The translations under genes were made by a program, and so were the position numbers. This document shows, piece after piece, positions 41,000 to 50,107 of a stretch of 50,107 nt of DNA (its first letter is position 1; the number at the start of each line of letters is the position of its first letter). Source of the stretch: Candidatus Poseidoniaceae archaeon. Its GTDB lineage: Archaea; Thermoplasmatota; Poseidoniia; Poseidoniales; Poseidoniaceae. The DNA lies in the NCBI GenBank assembly GCA_024958795.1, contig JANXHP010000021.1, positions 1 to 50,107 of the forward strand, written 5' to 3'. The notes under the pieces are model-generated. The model was not told the origin of the DNA. It did no database searches and saw nothing but the letters and a program-made list of their open reading frames with translations.

Positions 41000-43876
41000 T
41001 CATGGTTTTTTACGCATTAAATATGCAACTAATAATGAAAATACTAATCCACTCGCAATCCACATAGTAGTGCCATTACTCAACGCTCCACCGAAGAGCC
41101 CGGTATCTTGCTGACTTTCAACCGTAAACTCAATGTTTTGACGATTGACTACTCCTGTTTCAACTGGTTCTGAAGAAAGTGTGAACTTGAATGTATCTTC
41201 CATTTCCGCACCGCTTGGAGGACGTACGATCACTTCGACAAGCACTGAAGCACCAACATCTATCCAGCATAGTAATTCTCCTCCATCAGGGATGCATTCA
41301 AAATCACTATCGAGAGATACGCTCCAACCACGTAAATTTTCAGATGCGAATATTCTCACTTCTGAGCGTATGTTACCAGTATTGTGCAATTCAATTTCAA
41401 ATTGTGTCTTTTCCGAGAATGAAACCTTGTATTCTGTATCAATATTTTCATCCATAAAGGTGAGCTCATAAATAATTTGTACATCTAATGCAACCGTAGC
41501 CCTTCCAGAACGATTGGCAGAATTTGACTCACTCATTACCACTATTTCCAACACTCCACCATCTCCAGTTTCAGCACTTGGATTAACAATGAGTGTAAGC
41601 AAAAAGTATTGTTCAAATGGTCTTGCTTCATGGCCAACCATCAAATCTAATTCTAACATTCTAGATTCAACACCACTTTTACTAGATTCAGTGACTGGTG
41701 TTCCGGATTGGTCAATCGCAAATTCTCCTCTTGTAAGATTCCAAATCCCATATCCAATTGGGATTTGTACCGGGTCTTCAACCGCCATACCATTCATCCT
41801 CAATGTCCTAGTTGCAAGCCCTTCTAGTCCACTGATTTCAAAGACAGCATTATCTCTACCATCGCCTGTATTCTTGACCCAGACGCCGTATTCTTTGACA
41901 CCATTTGGAGCGAGTGTTGCCATACCAGTACGCCCATCTAGGCCACCATCTTCTAATCGAAGATCCATCTGGAAATTTCTATCCGATTGTATTGCAAGCA
42001 TGGTCAATTCTCTTTGGTTATCCGGTATACCATCCTCATCCAAATCTTGTGAATTTGTATCATCTTTATTGGTAATTCGAATGGTTAATCTGGTACTGTC
42101 TAATTCTTCCTCACCATCAATACTCACTACGAGATAGACGACCATTGTAGACCTAGGCGCAATATCAATTTCTGTAAATTGGTTTCCGTCAGCATCTTCG
42201 AATGATGTTGCCCAATTAGGTGTAGATGTTTGTGACATTACTGCACATCGGAATGTGTCTTCTACATTACCGCGATTCTCAATTGAAATCGGGAATCTAA
42301 CTTCGGTATCAGAACGACCAGTTTGGTCTTCAATGCTAGAAACTACATCCATGCCGTGGTTTGCGGCAACTGTAACCGATAATGTAATCTCAGCGAAAAC
42401 AATTCCTCCATTATTGGACAGTACAGATAGCACGATTTCTATTTGCTCATCTGCGAGTGCATCAAATGGTACATTCACTTGAACTTCAACATCTCCACTT
42501 CTTTCGCTTCCATGCTTAGAACCGAGTGTTATCGATGATTTTGATAGTTGAACACTCCAGCCTTGTGGTGGTGATGATGAAGATATTTTGAAAGTATCAG
42601 CACCGTTACCTTGGTTTGTTACTGTCAGTGTTGTAGTGCCATTATCTCCTGGTTGGATATTTGGTAATAATGAACTAACTAATGATAGTGAAGCATCATG
42701 TGATTGACCCAGAATAATTCTAATGTCCTGTGTACACTTAACGGAACTACTTTCTTTGCCTTGAATTGCAACAACCGATTCTGACCCCGCTTCAACGGAA
42801 TCATCAGGATTAACTTTTAGATTGAAAGTTTTTGTTCCAGATCCACCATCATATTCAAGCAATCCTGAACTTGCACCATCAACACTTACCCATCCGGCTT
42901 TTGAACCAGATTTCCCAACTGTAATCGTCCAATCTACATTTCCATCATTTGTGAAAGTTGCAGAGAAAGTCCCCTCAGCACCAGGTGCTACAGTAATGGA
43001 GCTTTTACTCAGACTCATTGAACATTCGTGCAATTCTGGAACTGTTAAATCAAATTCTTGTGTATCGGTTGTACCTTGTGATGGGTCGTTGCTTACTAAA
43101 CCATCAACATCCCAACAATACTTGTCTGCTGCTTGTCCTTCTGGCACTTCAACTGAAACGGTTACAAATTCACTTTCATTGGCATCAACACTTACTGAAG
43201 ATTCACTTAGAGTAACGCTAATAGCTCCTGCATTAGAACAACCAGGACCGGATGCTTCGTTAGTAGTCAAAGTGATTGTTTCATTTGTTTGACCAGTATT
43301 CTCAACCTCAAGGCTGTATTCAACAACACTTTCACCACCCCAAGTTTTTGAAGGAGATGACATCTTCAAATCTACACCAAATACTGCACTACCAGAACCA
43401 TCACCAGCAGTAGTAGTAACTGTTGAAGTTTCTTGGGCTGGAGCACCTGGTACATCTGGAGGTGTTGCTTGTTCGTTCGCGGAAACAGTGACAGTGGTAT
43501 CACAACTACCCTCTGCTGTTTGAGTCAATGTTACATTCATTGCTGTCTCTTCATATGTTCCAGCATCAATTTGACCAGAAATTTGACTCGCTTGTGAAGA
43601 GTATTGGCCACATTCTTGAGTTCCTTCTTCACTTGAAGAGATTGTCACTGTCACTGGATTTGAACCTGTGTTACGAACACGAATTGTATATTCTCCCGAT
43701 TCACCTGGATTTATTTCCAAACTATTTGGGATCATTGTGACAGTTATTGAAGCGTCACGTGCCCCATCCGCAGAAACGGCTGGAGCCATAATAGGAATCA
43801 AAGAGAATAACAGTAAAGCCATTAGGAAAATAGCAGCCTTTGACTGCTTCCTTGTCTGATGTTTACGGGAGTCCAT
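41000..43876 (-). CDS. Large surface protein with repeated NPCBM-associated/CARDB-like beta domains
   Basis: This is a 958-residue secreted protein with a signal peptide (basic SRKHQTRKQSK, then AAIFLMALLLFSLIPIMAPAVSA). At least seven beta-sandwich modules follow, each with the pattern 'PG-x-x-G-T-x-T-x-x-V-x-N-x-G-N-x-x-D-x-F', as in IQPGDNGTTTLTVTNQGNGADTF and IAPRSTMVVYLVV. These resemble the NEW3/NPCBM-associated and CARDB families. A DEDGIPDNQ segment may bind calcium. A C-terminal membrane helix (MWIASGLVFSLLVAYLM) ends in RKKP. No enzyme motif is seen. The start at 43876 is preferred, as GGGAG precedes it; ATGs at 43894 and 43903 are possible. It is probably an envelope or adhesion protein expressed with the nearby protease. 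Confidence 0.8.
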   Translation of the reverse strand: MDSRKHQTRKQSKAAIFLMALLLFSLIPIMAPAVSADGARDASITVTMIPNSLEINPGESGEYTIRVRNTGSNPVTVTISSSEEGTQECGQYSSQASQISGQIDAGTYEETAMNVTLTQTAEGSCDTTVTVSANEQATPPDVPGAPAQETSTVTTTAGDGSGSAVFGVDLKMSSPSKTWGGESVVEYSLEVENTGQTNETITLTTNEASGPGCSNAGAISVTLSESSVSVDANESEFVTVSVEVPEGQAADKYCWDVDGLVSNDPSQGTTDTQEFDLTVPELHECSMSLSKSSITVAPGAEGTFSATFTNDGNVDWTITVGKSGSKAGWVSVDGASSGLLEYDGGSGTKTFNLKVNPDDSVEAGSESVVAIQGKESSSVKCTQDIRIILGQSHDASLSLVSSLLPNIQPGDNGTTTLTVTNQGNGADTFKISSSSPPQGWSVQLSKSSITLGSKHGSERSGDVEVQVNVPFDALADEQIEIVLSVLSNNGGIVFAEITLSVTVAANHGMDVVSSIEDQTGRSDTEVRFPISIENRGNVEDTFRCAVMSQTSTPNWATSFEDADGNQFTEIDIAPRSTMVVYLVVSIDGEEELDSTRLTIRITNKDDTNSQDLDEDGIPDNQRELTMLAIQSDRNFQMDLRLEDGGLDGRTGMATLAPNGVKEYGVWVKNTGDGRDNAVFEISGLEGLATRTLRMNGMAVEDPVQIPIGYGIWNLTRGEFAIDQSGTPVTESSKSGVESRMLELDLMVGHEARPFEQYFLLTLIVNPSAETGDGGVLEIVVMSESNSANRSGRATVALDVQIIYELTFMDENIDTEYKVSFSEKTQFEIELHNTGNIRSEVRIFASENLRGWSVSLDSDFECIPDGGELLCWIDVGASVLVEVIVRPPSGAEMEDTFKFTLSSEPVETGVVNRQNIEFTVESQQDTGLFGGALSNGTTMWIASGLVFSLLVAYLMRKKP

Positions 43877-43884
43877 GACTCCCG
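43866..43884. promoter_or_regulatory. Hairpin with the start codon in its loop
   Basis: CGGGAGTC (43866-43873) and GACTCCCG (43877-43884) form a perfect 8-base inverted repeat with loop CAT, which is the ATG at 43876 on the minus strand. The stem also holds GGGAG, the only ribosome-binding-like sequence for that start. In mRNA the start site would be occluded, suggesting translational control or an RNA-binding protein target. Confidence 0.5.
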
Positions 43885-43920
43885 CACAAGCCATCACTAT
43901 CATAAGGCTATGCTCAGTTG

Positions 43921-43930
43921 TGTATAAAAT
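43921..43930 (-). promoter_or_regulatory. TATA-like box for the surface-protein gene
   Basis: The minus-strand sequence ATTTTATACA is centred about 24 bases before 43903, so transcription should begin near 43901. The mRNA then has either no leader for the ATG at 43903 or a leader of about 25 bases for the preferred ATG at 43876. Confidence 0.4.
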
Positions 43931-43963
43931 TGATATTTGTGAGCAATTTTTTATTTTCGGACA

Positions 43964-46900
43964 TTATTCTTTTATGAATTTATTTGCAGGTGCTTGACAG
44001 TTATTACACAGTTCCAATTTTGAAATGTCGCAATCATCTCTTGCAGTTCCGTGATATCTTGCACCACAGGAAGGACATCCCAAAATATCCTCTGAAACAG
44101 GCGACTTGCATATCCAACACATCACCATTGGTTCTGTGCTATTTTGTTGTTCAACTTCATTCGTTGGTAGTGGCTGAATAATTTTAGGTGGTATGAATGA
44201 CTGTGATAGTGGTGCAGCTATTGATGCTGCAATTTGATTTGTTAAAGGCGAAGTAAGATTGTTAATTGGCTGCAATTCTTTTTCGCTAGTAGTCAAATTA
44301 TTTCTATACAATACTACCCCTATTAATGATAATAATACTAAGATGATAATTATTGCAACCCCGTTATTGATGAATGATTCACTTGAAGTCCCTGTAGGCT
44401 CACCTTCAGCATTGACATCAAATGAAACACTCGGATTTGAAAGCAAATGTGATTCTTCAAATTGTAATGTGATAGTTCCATCACCAGGCCTATCAGCCCT
44501 CACATTGATTCTAACAATCTTTGACTGACCTGCTTCAAGAGAGATGATATCATTACCGGTTACCTCAGAAAACCAATCCTTTGACGCGTTGGCATTGATT
44601 TTATATGACCACGCTACATTACCAGAATTTGTTATTTCAATTGATACCGTTTCTGTGATTCCGGTTTTGAATTCTTCAGTTCTACTCACATCCCAAATAG
44701 CAGATTCTACCGATGCAACATACAAACTAATTTGTTCAATATATTCTACTCCATTTCCTTCCAATGTTACTGTGAAGGTAGGTTCACTAGCTGGAGCCAT
44801 ATTTCCTGAAATTAGAATTGAACATTGTAGTAATTTGAACTCTAAATATCCTACAACTCCAACGCTTTGGCACTCACCAAATAATCCCGGATCTAATAAT
44901 AAAGAAAGGGAAGGCTCCCAATCAACATCTGCATTGTTGCCTACTAGCCAAGTAAAATTGAGACTCTCTCCACTCGGATGTGAACCTGGACCTAACGGGT
45001 GTTCGTAAGTAGTACCATCTGCAAATTGAAGAGTTGTGAAATCTAAAGTTGGTTGTGCTAATATTTCAACGTCAATATAACCTGTCCATGAATATCTGTC
45101 TGAGCCATTGTCTAGATTGAACTTTACTTCTCCTGATTTTCCTAAACCTTGAGAATTGACTACTACTATTATGTTAGAAGTAGTTGCCCAAGGTAATTGA
45201 ATTACATCAGTTGAAGAAGCCCACTGCCAACCACTTGGTAATTCAATAGAAGGCGTCAAACCTAAATCGATATTTCCACTATGCTGGATGCTAAACATTA
45301 GACTGAGGCTAGAATCTGGCCTCAATTTGCCAAAGTTATTCTGCAAGTCAATATCAATTTCTCTAATCTCCATTACTTTAATTGGAATATTATAAACATA
45401 GGAGACTGGGTTTTCTGTTTGTGAAACTGCAGTTAATTTCACCATTCGCTCAGCACCTGCTCCAGTCATCACCTGTGGTGGAGTGAAAGTAATTCCGATG
45501 TTTTTCTGTCCATCTTGTGCAATCAATCCGGTTGAACCGGAAATCGCACCTGGCTCACTACCTAAGTCATCAAATCCTGCTTGCCAACCTGCTGGAGCTT
45601 CTAAGAAAAGATCGTAGCCAATATTGTCATTACCAATATTGAAGAATCTAATATCCATACTTGTTGTATTGACTGGATGTACTGGAACGATTTGATAATC
45701 ATATTCAAGATTGACTTTAGAAAGACTTGGAACTACCAAATCTAGGGCGTATGGATAAGTCACTCCATTATCCACATCAATACCGATCAAACTAATTCGA
45801 TATGTTCCTGGGTCTGGAGGTGTTGGGTGAACTAATGTTACCGTAATCTCAGCCGATTCTTGCCCTGCAAGCGAGTGGTTTGATTGTGTTGTTCCAACAT
45901 ACCAAGAAATTGCCACATTATTTTCCACATGAATCAAACTATCAACCAGCAATGAGGCATTGGTCGCAATCAATGCTGTATTGGTCAGAGAAACATTCCA
46001 TGATGTCGCAGATGACTGAGTGTTGTCAAGTGTTGTTATTTGTGTTTCACTTGACAATTTCACACCGGGTGCAGTAACGTTTACAATAATATTATGTTGA
46101 TTATTATTTTCAGGTATTTCTTCAAGGTTTTCATCGGGGTCTATCGTGAAAGAAAGTGTTGATTGGCCAGCAGTTGCTGGTGTCCATGTCCAAAACATGG
46201 ACTTAGTAGAACCTGCTCCCAAATCGATATTCTTACGAGTAATCTCGGTTGAATCAACAGAGAATACAACATCGAAGGACTCGGCTTTCACATTTCCAGC
46301 ATTGAATACTTTAGTCTCAATGTGAACTGGATCGCCTACTTGAGGAATGCTAACATCCATTGAAAAATCATTGACCATCACCATCGGGTCAGGCCGTAAA
46401 TCGTTAACACCATGGCCCATTACTGCGATAGAATAAGTTTGAGCAGAACTGCCCCCCTGATAGGTATTTTTCGCTTTTACAGTCCATACTCCACTCATTG
46501 CATTATCCAATAATACAACTTCCATGTTATTGGTATCATCTGCACTTCCTCCTGTGGTTGAACGACCATTTGCAAAATCATTTCCTTTGTATATTGTTCC
46601 ATCTGGAGAAGTAACAATCAAATCTAAATTATTAACTAATTTTTTATTTGAAAATGTTGACCCTCTCTCATCTGACCAAGCCAATACAACCTTGAATTTT
46701 CCATTATTTTGTGTCAAATTAAATGAATACGATTTGGAATTTCCAGTACCTGAAAGTACCGACCTATCATCAACCCAAATCCCTTGGCCGCTTTGAGGAG
46801 CAAGGGTTTCTCTTAGATTGATTCGACCCCAACCTTCATCATCATTTGGAATATCTCTAGTTCCGATATCTTGAGCCCCTAGAACTAACAAAGCCTTGAC

Positions 46901-48547
46901 CAAAGCACCTTGGGGAGCTGGTCGCTGGGCTATTTCCTCAAGGTACTCTCTAACCATCGCTGCAGCTCCTGCTGCATTTGGAGTCGCCATAGAAGTACCT
47001 GTATACTCAAGATACCAATTATTTGACCAAGTTGAACCTGAAGTATCGGTCGCTTCTTGCGCGCGGCACGAGCGAACATATCCACCTGGCGCTATGACAT
47101 CCGGTTTTATTCTGCCATCATCTGTAGGCCCTCGGCTTGAACCACTCATCAAAGTGTCAGGTGCGCCTGAATAGCGATTTTGGTGATTACCGACTGAAAG
47201 AATGTTTTTTGCAGTAGCAGGAGGTGAAACTGTTCCAGTCCCTGGCCCATCATTTCCAGCCGCAAATAGAATTGTTAATCCGTCTCTACCATTGTAATAC
47301 CTGTCATAATAATTTGCCCTATCATCAACATCCTCTGCTTCAGAATCATATTTTCCTTGTTGACTTGCATCACTTGAACCCCATGAATTAGTATGGGTTC
47401 GCGCTCCTGAACTATATGCTGAATTCATCAAATAATTTAGAGAAGGTGATTGGAAATTACCGGTATTGTCATTCTCCATTGCTTGGAAATACAATTCCGC
47501 TGAAGGTGCAACTCCTGCATATCCACCTTTGCTACCATCTCCTAAAACCGTACATGAAACATGAGTTCCATGGCCAGAATGTTTGTCTGCGGTAGAACCG
47601 TCTCCAATTACATCATTACTACTAATCAATCTTGTACCGAAATCACCATGATCATCGTCCAAACCAGAATCTGCAACTGCAATAATCTGACCCGAACCAT
47701 CTAAATCCGTTGTAAAGTATGATTTCATCACTGTTGTCTTCATATGACTTCGAGCGTTATCATTATCAATGGAAAATTGCGGATTAAAACGGAAGGAACG
47801 AACACTTGGTTGTAGTATGATTTCTGCTATTTGTTCACTATTCAATTGTCCTTGATAACGCCCTTCATCCCACTTTATTATTTCAGATAGCCCAACTTTG
47901 GAAACTTCTTCAAGTGACTGGGAAATAGTAAATCCTTGTTCATCAATTAGTTCTACTGAATCAACAGGACCGAAATCATCCCTCCATCCTTCAAGTCTCA
48001 TCGTTTGCCCCTGTAGAGCAATATTTCCATCTGTTAACATCATAATATCCAATATTGCGCCATCAATTAACAATGCTAATGGTACTTGATGAGTTGCTAC
48101 AACTCCTTGTATGCTACTCGCTTGTTGAATTGAATTTGTGGTAGCTTGAATGATTAAACCGGAAGGTGCAATGAATTCTCTTATCATCAATCCTTGAATA
48201 TCATTCAATTGTTGTCTTGCTTGTTCCATCCTTATCGAATCATCTACAATCAATAAGGCAAGGTCTGGCCGCGCTTGCATCAATTCCATTGGAATTGGCC
48301 TAGATGCAGTAAACCCAAATTGGTCAAAATCACCAATCCGTGATGACGCGATACTCGGCCTTATTTCTAAAGAATAAGTATCATCATATTCACCAACTGC
48401 ATCGGAATAAACTCCGTCAACTAAATCAAATCTAACCCACTCGGTTTGATTCTCATCCAATTGAGATGCATCATTATTTTCACCCGTAGGGTGAAGTATT
48501 GGACTTAGGCTTTGTAATACGAATATCACAACTAAGCACAACGCCAT
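43964..48547 (-). CDS. Subtilisin-family (S8) surface protease with CARDB modules, TM and zinc-ribbon tail
   Basis: This protein of about 1527 residues is an extracellular serine endopeptidase. It has a signal peptide (MALCLVVIFVLQSLSPILH) and a roughly 250-residue prodomain-like part. The subtilase domain has a triad of Asp near 292 (AVADSGLDDDHG), His near 327 (HSGHGTHVSC) and Ser near 520 (GTSMATPNAAGAAAMV), with the oxyanion Asn near 432 (FAAGNDGPGTG). A P-domain-like beta sandwich and several CARDB/NPCBM-like modules follow (one has IDPDENLEEIPENNN). A single membrane helix lies near 1402. The cytoplasmic tail has CWICK, CPSCG and CNNCQ cysteine pairs like a zinc ribbon. A TTG at 48649 overlapping the upstream stop could add 34 residues. 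It probably digests proteins at the cell surface. Confidence 0.9.
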   Translation of the reverse strand: MALCLVVIFVLQSLSPILHPTGENNDASQLDENQTEWVRFDLVDGVYSDAVGEYDDTYSLEIRPSIASSRIGDFDQFGFTASRPIPMELMQARPDLALLIVDDSIRMEQARQQLNDIQGLMIREFIAPSGLIIQATTNSIQQASSIQGVVATHQVPLALLIDGAILDIMMLTDGNIALQGQTMRLEGWRDDFGPVDSVELIDEQGFTISQSLEEVSKVGLSEIIKWDEGRYQGQLNSEQIAEIILQPSVRSFRFNPQFSIDNDNARSHMKTTVMKSYFTTDLDGSGQIIAVADSGLDDDHGDFGTRLISSNDVIGDGSTADKHSGHGTHVSCTVLGDGSKGGYAGVAPSAELYFQAMENDNTGNFQSPSLNYLMNSAYSSGARTHTNSWGSSDASQQGKYDSEAEDVDDRANYYDRYYNGRDGLTILFAAGNDGPGTGTVSPPATAKNILSVGNHQNRYSGAPDTLMSGSSRGPTDDGRIKPDVIAPGGYVRSCRAQEATDTSGSTWSNNWYLEYTGTSMATPNAAGAAAMVREYLEEIAQRPAPQGALVKALLVLGAQDIGTRDIPNDDEGWGRINLRETLAPQSGQGIWVDDRSVLSGTGNSKSYSFNLTQNNGKFKVVLAWSDERGSTFSNKKLVNNLDLIVTSPDGTIYKGNDFANGRSTTGGSADDTNNMEVVLLDNAMSGVWTVKAKNTYQGGSSAQTYSIAVMGHGVNDLRPDPMVMVNDFSMDVSIPQVGDPVHIETKVFNAGNVKAESFDVVFSVDSTEITRKNIDLGAGSTKSMFWTWTPATAGQSTLSFTIDPDENLEEIPENNNQHNIIVNVTAPGVKLSSETQITTLDNTQSSATSWNVSLTNTALIATNASLLVDSLIHVENNVAISWYVGTTQSNHSLAGQESAEITVTLVHPTPPDPGTYRISLIGIDVDNGVTYPYALDLVVPSLSKVNLEYDYQIVPVHPVNTTSMDIRFFNIGNDNIGYDLFLEAPAGWQAGFDDLGSEPGAISGSTGLIAQDGQKNIGITFTPPQVMTGAGAERMVKLTAVSQTENPVSYVYNIPIKVMEIREIDIDLQNNFGKLRPDSSLSLMFSIQHSGNIDLGLTPSIELPSGWQWASSTDVIQLPWATTSNIIVVVNSQGLGKSGEVKFNLDNGSDRYSWTGYIDVEILAQPTLDFTTLQFADGTTYEHPLGPGSHPSGESLNFTWLVGNNADVDWEPSLSLLLDPGLFGECQSVGVVGYLEFKLLQCSILISGNMAPASEPTFTVTLEGNGVEYIEQISLYVASVESAIWDVSRTEEFKTGITETVSIEITNSGNVAWSYKINANASKDWFSEVTGNDIISLEAGQSKIVRINVRADRPGDGTITLQFEESHLLSNPSVSFDVNAEGEPTGTSSESFINNGVAIIIILVLLSLIGVVLYRNNLTTSEKELQPINNLTSPLTNQIAASIAAPLSQSFIPPKIIQPLPTNEVEQQNSTEPMVMCWICKSPVSEDILGCPSCGARYHGTARDDCDISKLELCNNCQAPANKFIKE

Positions 48548-48645
48548 CCTCAGTGAACTACTGGTTTGCACAAGTTGAGGGCTAACCTGCCCCGTTTTAT
48601 CGCTTCGGGTGCATTGATTGTATAGAACATCAATACAATAGTGGT

Positions 48646-49326
48646 TCAAGAGTTAGGCCAAGTAGTTTTATCGCCTTCATCGATAAAAATCTCACTCGAC
48701 CAATGTCCAACTGAGTGATACCAATCTTGACGGTTATCATTTCCATTAAAATCAGTCCATTCTAAATGCGTATGAACTACATAATTATCCCATACAGTAT
48801 AACCAGAAACTAGCATTTCTAATTCATCCCCTGCAATCGAAGAATGTGCTGAAACTTTGTCTATTTCAACTCTCATATTATCAAGTACCAAACCATCTAC
48901 ATCTTGGAATTCTACATGGATCACAACATCAGTAATTTCTCTACTTCCGTCGTTAGATAACTCAGACATCATTAAATGTCCACCGCGTTGCATATAATGT
49001 GTTTCAAGCACAACTGAATCTCTTGGTAGAACCCAATACCATCCACTGAGAACGACACCTATCATCAAGAGGATAACAACACCTGCTAATACAACTTGAT
49101 AAGGGTCGACTTCAGACACTTTTTCGCGAAGTAATTTTGCTGCCTCTTGGGCTCGTTCCCAATCCTCTCTTTCTTCTTCATTATCGCTATCAAATGCGCC
49201 TAATTCCGCTTGTTTATCCATACTTCTAGCCATCAATCCGCCGACTTCTTTAATATCGTCTTCATGAACTAATAGTTCACCATCTCGACCTTTTGCGATT
49301 GTCTTTGATTCAGAATTATCTACCAT
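48646..49326 (-). CDS. Uncharacterised single-span membrane protein
   Basis: This 226-residue protein has a long charged cytoplasmic N-terminus (about 1-75, with acidic DSDNEEEREDWERAQEAAK), one membrane helix at about 78-98 (VVLAGVVILLMIGVVLSGWYWVL), and an extracytoplasmic beta-rich domain of some 125 residues. That domain holds VVIHVEFQDVDGLVLDNMRVEIDKVSAHSSIAGDE, which resembles an FxLYD/DUF-like Ig fold (key pieces only given). I do not recognise the family. It lies directly upstream of the protease gene on the same strand and four bases after the gene at 49331. It may assist secretion or attach to the same envelope assembly. Confidence 0.7.
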   Translation of the reverse strand: MVDNSESKTIAKGRDGELLVHEDDIKEVGGLMARSMDKQAELGAFDSDNEEEREDWERAQEAAKLLREKVSEVDPYQVVLAGVVILLMIGVVLSGWYWVLPRDSVVLETHYMQRGGHLMMSELSNDGSREITDVVIHVEFQDVDGLVLDNMRVEIDKVSAHSSIAGDELEMLVSGYTVWDNYVVHTHLEWTDFNGNDNRQDWYHSVGHWSSEIFIDEGDKTTWPNS

Positions 49327-49330
49327 TTAA

Positions 49331-50107
49331 TCACCCCAGTAGCATTATGCCTGATGCAAGCATCGTAGTCAATGGCTCAACGACCATGATATGTCTTGTT
49401 TCAACAGCACCACCAGTCAATGTTCCAATCAATGAAAGGTCAGTCACTATTCCATTGACTCCCAATGAAGATGCAGTCGGAATTACTCCAGTGAATTGTG
49501 CATCAAGAAGTACTGCTCTACCATCTAATACAATACCATCCAATGACGGATAGTAAAATCCTGGCTCTATTGTAGCCTCTGCGCTTACTATTATTCTGCC
49601 ATTGGTAATGTCGTCTAAGACAATAATTGGATATTTTAGTGGCCCTTCATAAATATGAATCGTTGCAGATTTCAAATCTTGTCCTACAATTTCAATCCGA
49701 TCAATTGTTACTCCCGGAGCACTAGGAACATCAGTTTGCTGAATGTATACCCGTTTGACACCAACACCGGATGATTCAACCCGCATACCCCAATCTTCGG
49801 TTGGTTCAAGAACGAATCGCCCCGGTAAATCCTCAGCCAACATCAAGATATCTCCTTTGGAGTCTATTGCTCTTCCACTGGCTTCTAGATACAAATCCAT
49901 ATCATCTGTATTGGATGAATAATCCAAACTCATCATTCCTTGGAATGAGCTCATTTCGCGTATGTCAAACACAAGTTGTGGTTGCGCTTTTAACTGCATT
50001 ACTGCAGGTAAATCTCTCATGAAAACAGTGGCTGGCCACCAAAATCCATCAATATATCTCATAGATTGCAGCATTATAGCATCTGCTGAATGTTCACCAT
50101 TACGATA
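49331..50107 (-). CDS. Uncharacterised protein, 5' end cut by window edge
   Basis: The frame is open to the right edge of the window, so the N-terminus lies outside; 258 residues are visible. The sequence is beta-rich and not clearly related to a known family. It shows repeated two-strand units such as DIREMSSFQGMMSLDYSSNTDD and RIIVSAEATIEPGFYYPSLDG, which recall a beta-helix or bactofilin-like stack, and a hydrophobic C-terminal stretch, TTMLASGIMLLG. An internal ATG at 50074 exists, but in-frame codons continue upstream of it. It ends four bases before the next minus-strand gene, so it probably belongs to the same transcription unit as the membrane protein and protease. Confidence 0.6.
   Translation of the reverse strand, partial: YRNGEHSADAIMLQSMRYIDGFWWPATVFMRDLPAVMQLKAQPQLVFDIREMSSFQGMMSLDYSSNTDDMDLYLEASGRAIDSKGDILMLAEDLPGRFVLEPTEDWGMRVESSGVGVKRVYIQQTDVPSAPGVTIDRIEIVGQDLKSATIHIYEGPLKYPIIVLDDITNGRIIVSAEATIEPGFYYPSLDGIVLDGRAVLLDAQFTGVIPTASSLGVNGIVTDLSLIGTLTGGAVETRHIMVVEPLTTMLASGIMLLG

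Noticed and set aside
41514-42137. Plus-strand 207-codon frame
   Set aside because: It is antisense to the large surface protein. Its Ser/Pro/Ile/Leu bias is that of a shadow frame.
41000-50107. Giant surface proteins as phage or plasmid genes
   Set aside because: Base composition resembles the neighbours, no integrase, capsid or attachment repeat is present, and they lie beside the nuo operon.

Overview
This window looks like a chromosomal piece of an uncultivated planktonic archaeon, most likely a marine Thermoplasmatota (Marine Group II/III, Poseidoniia-like). The domain is secure: archaeal/eukaryote-type information genes (aIF1A, RIO1 kinase, Dim2/Krr1-type KH protein, archaeal uS2, the wyosine enzyme Taw1), archaeal TATA-like promoters about 25 bases before start codons, and an archaeal PhoU-AbrB regulator. 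The group is an inference from the mix of an aerobic-type Nuo cluster without nuoEFG, a bacterial-like fatty-acid oxidation fusion enzyme, GDP-mannose dehydratase and very large CARDB-type surface proteins. The DNA is AT-rich and densely packed, and convergent genes are often only 1-18 bases apart.

Layout. 1-2083: an ABC exporter of MacB/LolCDE type (permease cut by the left edge). 2412-5631: a divergent phosphate module, a PhoU/AbrB regulator and a PiT permease with its own PhoU-like tail. 5758-6765: Taw1. 6769-9936: a GST-like protein, GDP-mannose 4,6-dehydratase and a GT4 glycosyltransferase, with a second GT4 gene at 14019-15194; together they suggest surface glycan synthesis. 9994-11413: a three-gene overlapping operon of an E1-like adenylating enzyme, a JAMM metalloprotease and a 78-residue helical protein, the best candidate here for an undescribed system. 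11418-13487: a 3-hydroxyacyl-CoA dehydrogenase/enoyl-CoA hydratase fusion. 15348-17722: three winged-helix regulators in a row, then tRNA-dihydrouridine synthase, convergent with uS2. 19566-20753: a Cas4-like nuclease interrupted by a membrane domain.

20755-26304 holds a lipoprotein, a large membrane protein with cytoplasmic zinc ribbons and an Ig-like surface protein. 26331-28794 carries the KH protein, RIO1 and aIF1A; the aIF1A has a long acidic tail. 28870-40843 is a complete nuoABCDHIJ1J2KLMN operon, all on the minus strand, lacking the NADH-oxidising nuoEFG module. Its NuoH, NuoI and NuoL have unusual insertions. 41000-50107 is a minus-strand series of very large secreted or surface proteins, including a subtilisin-family protease with a cytoplasmic zinc-ribbon tail.

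Working together, these genes fit a heterotroph that degrades protein outside the cell (subtilase), oxidises fatty acyl-CoA, respires through a complex I fed by something other than NADH through NuoEF, takes up phosphate with low-affinity PiT transport, and builds a decorated surface. No rRNA, tRNA, CRISPR array, insertion sequence or phage gene was seen.
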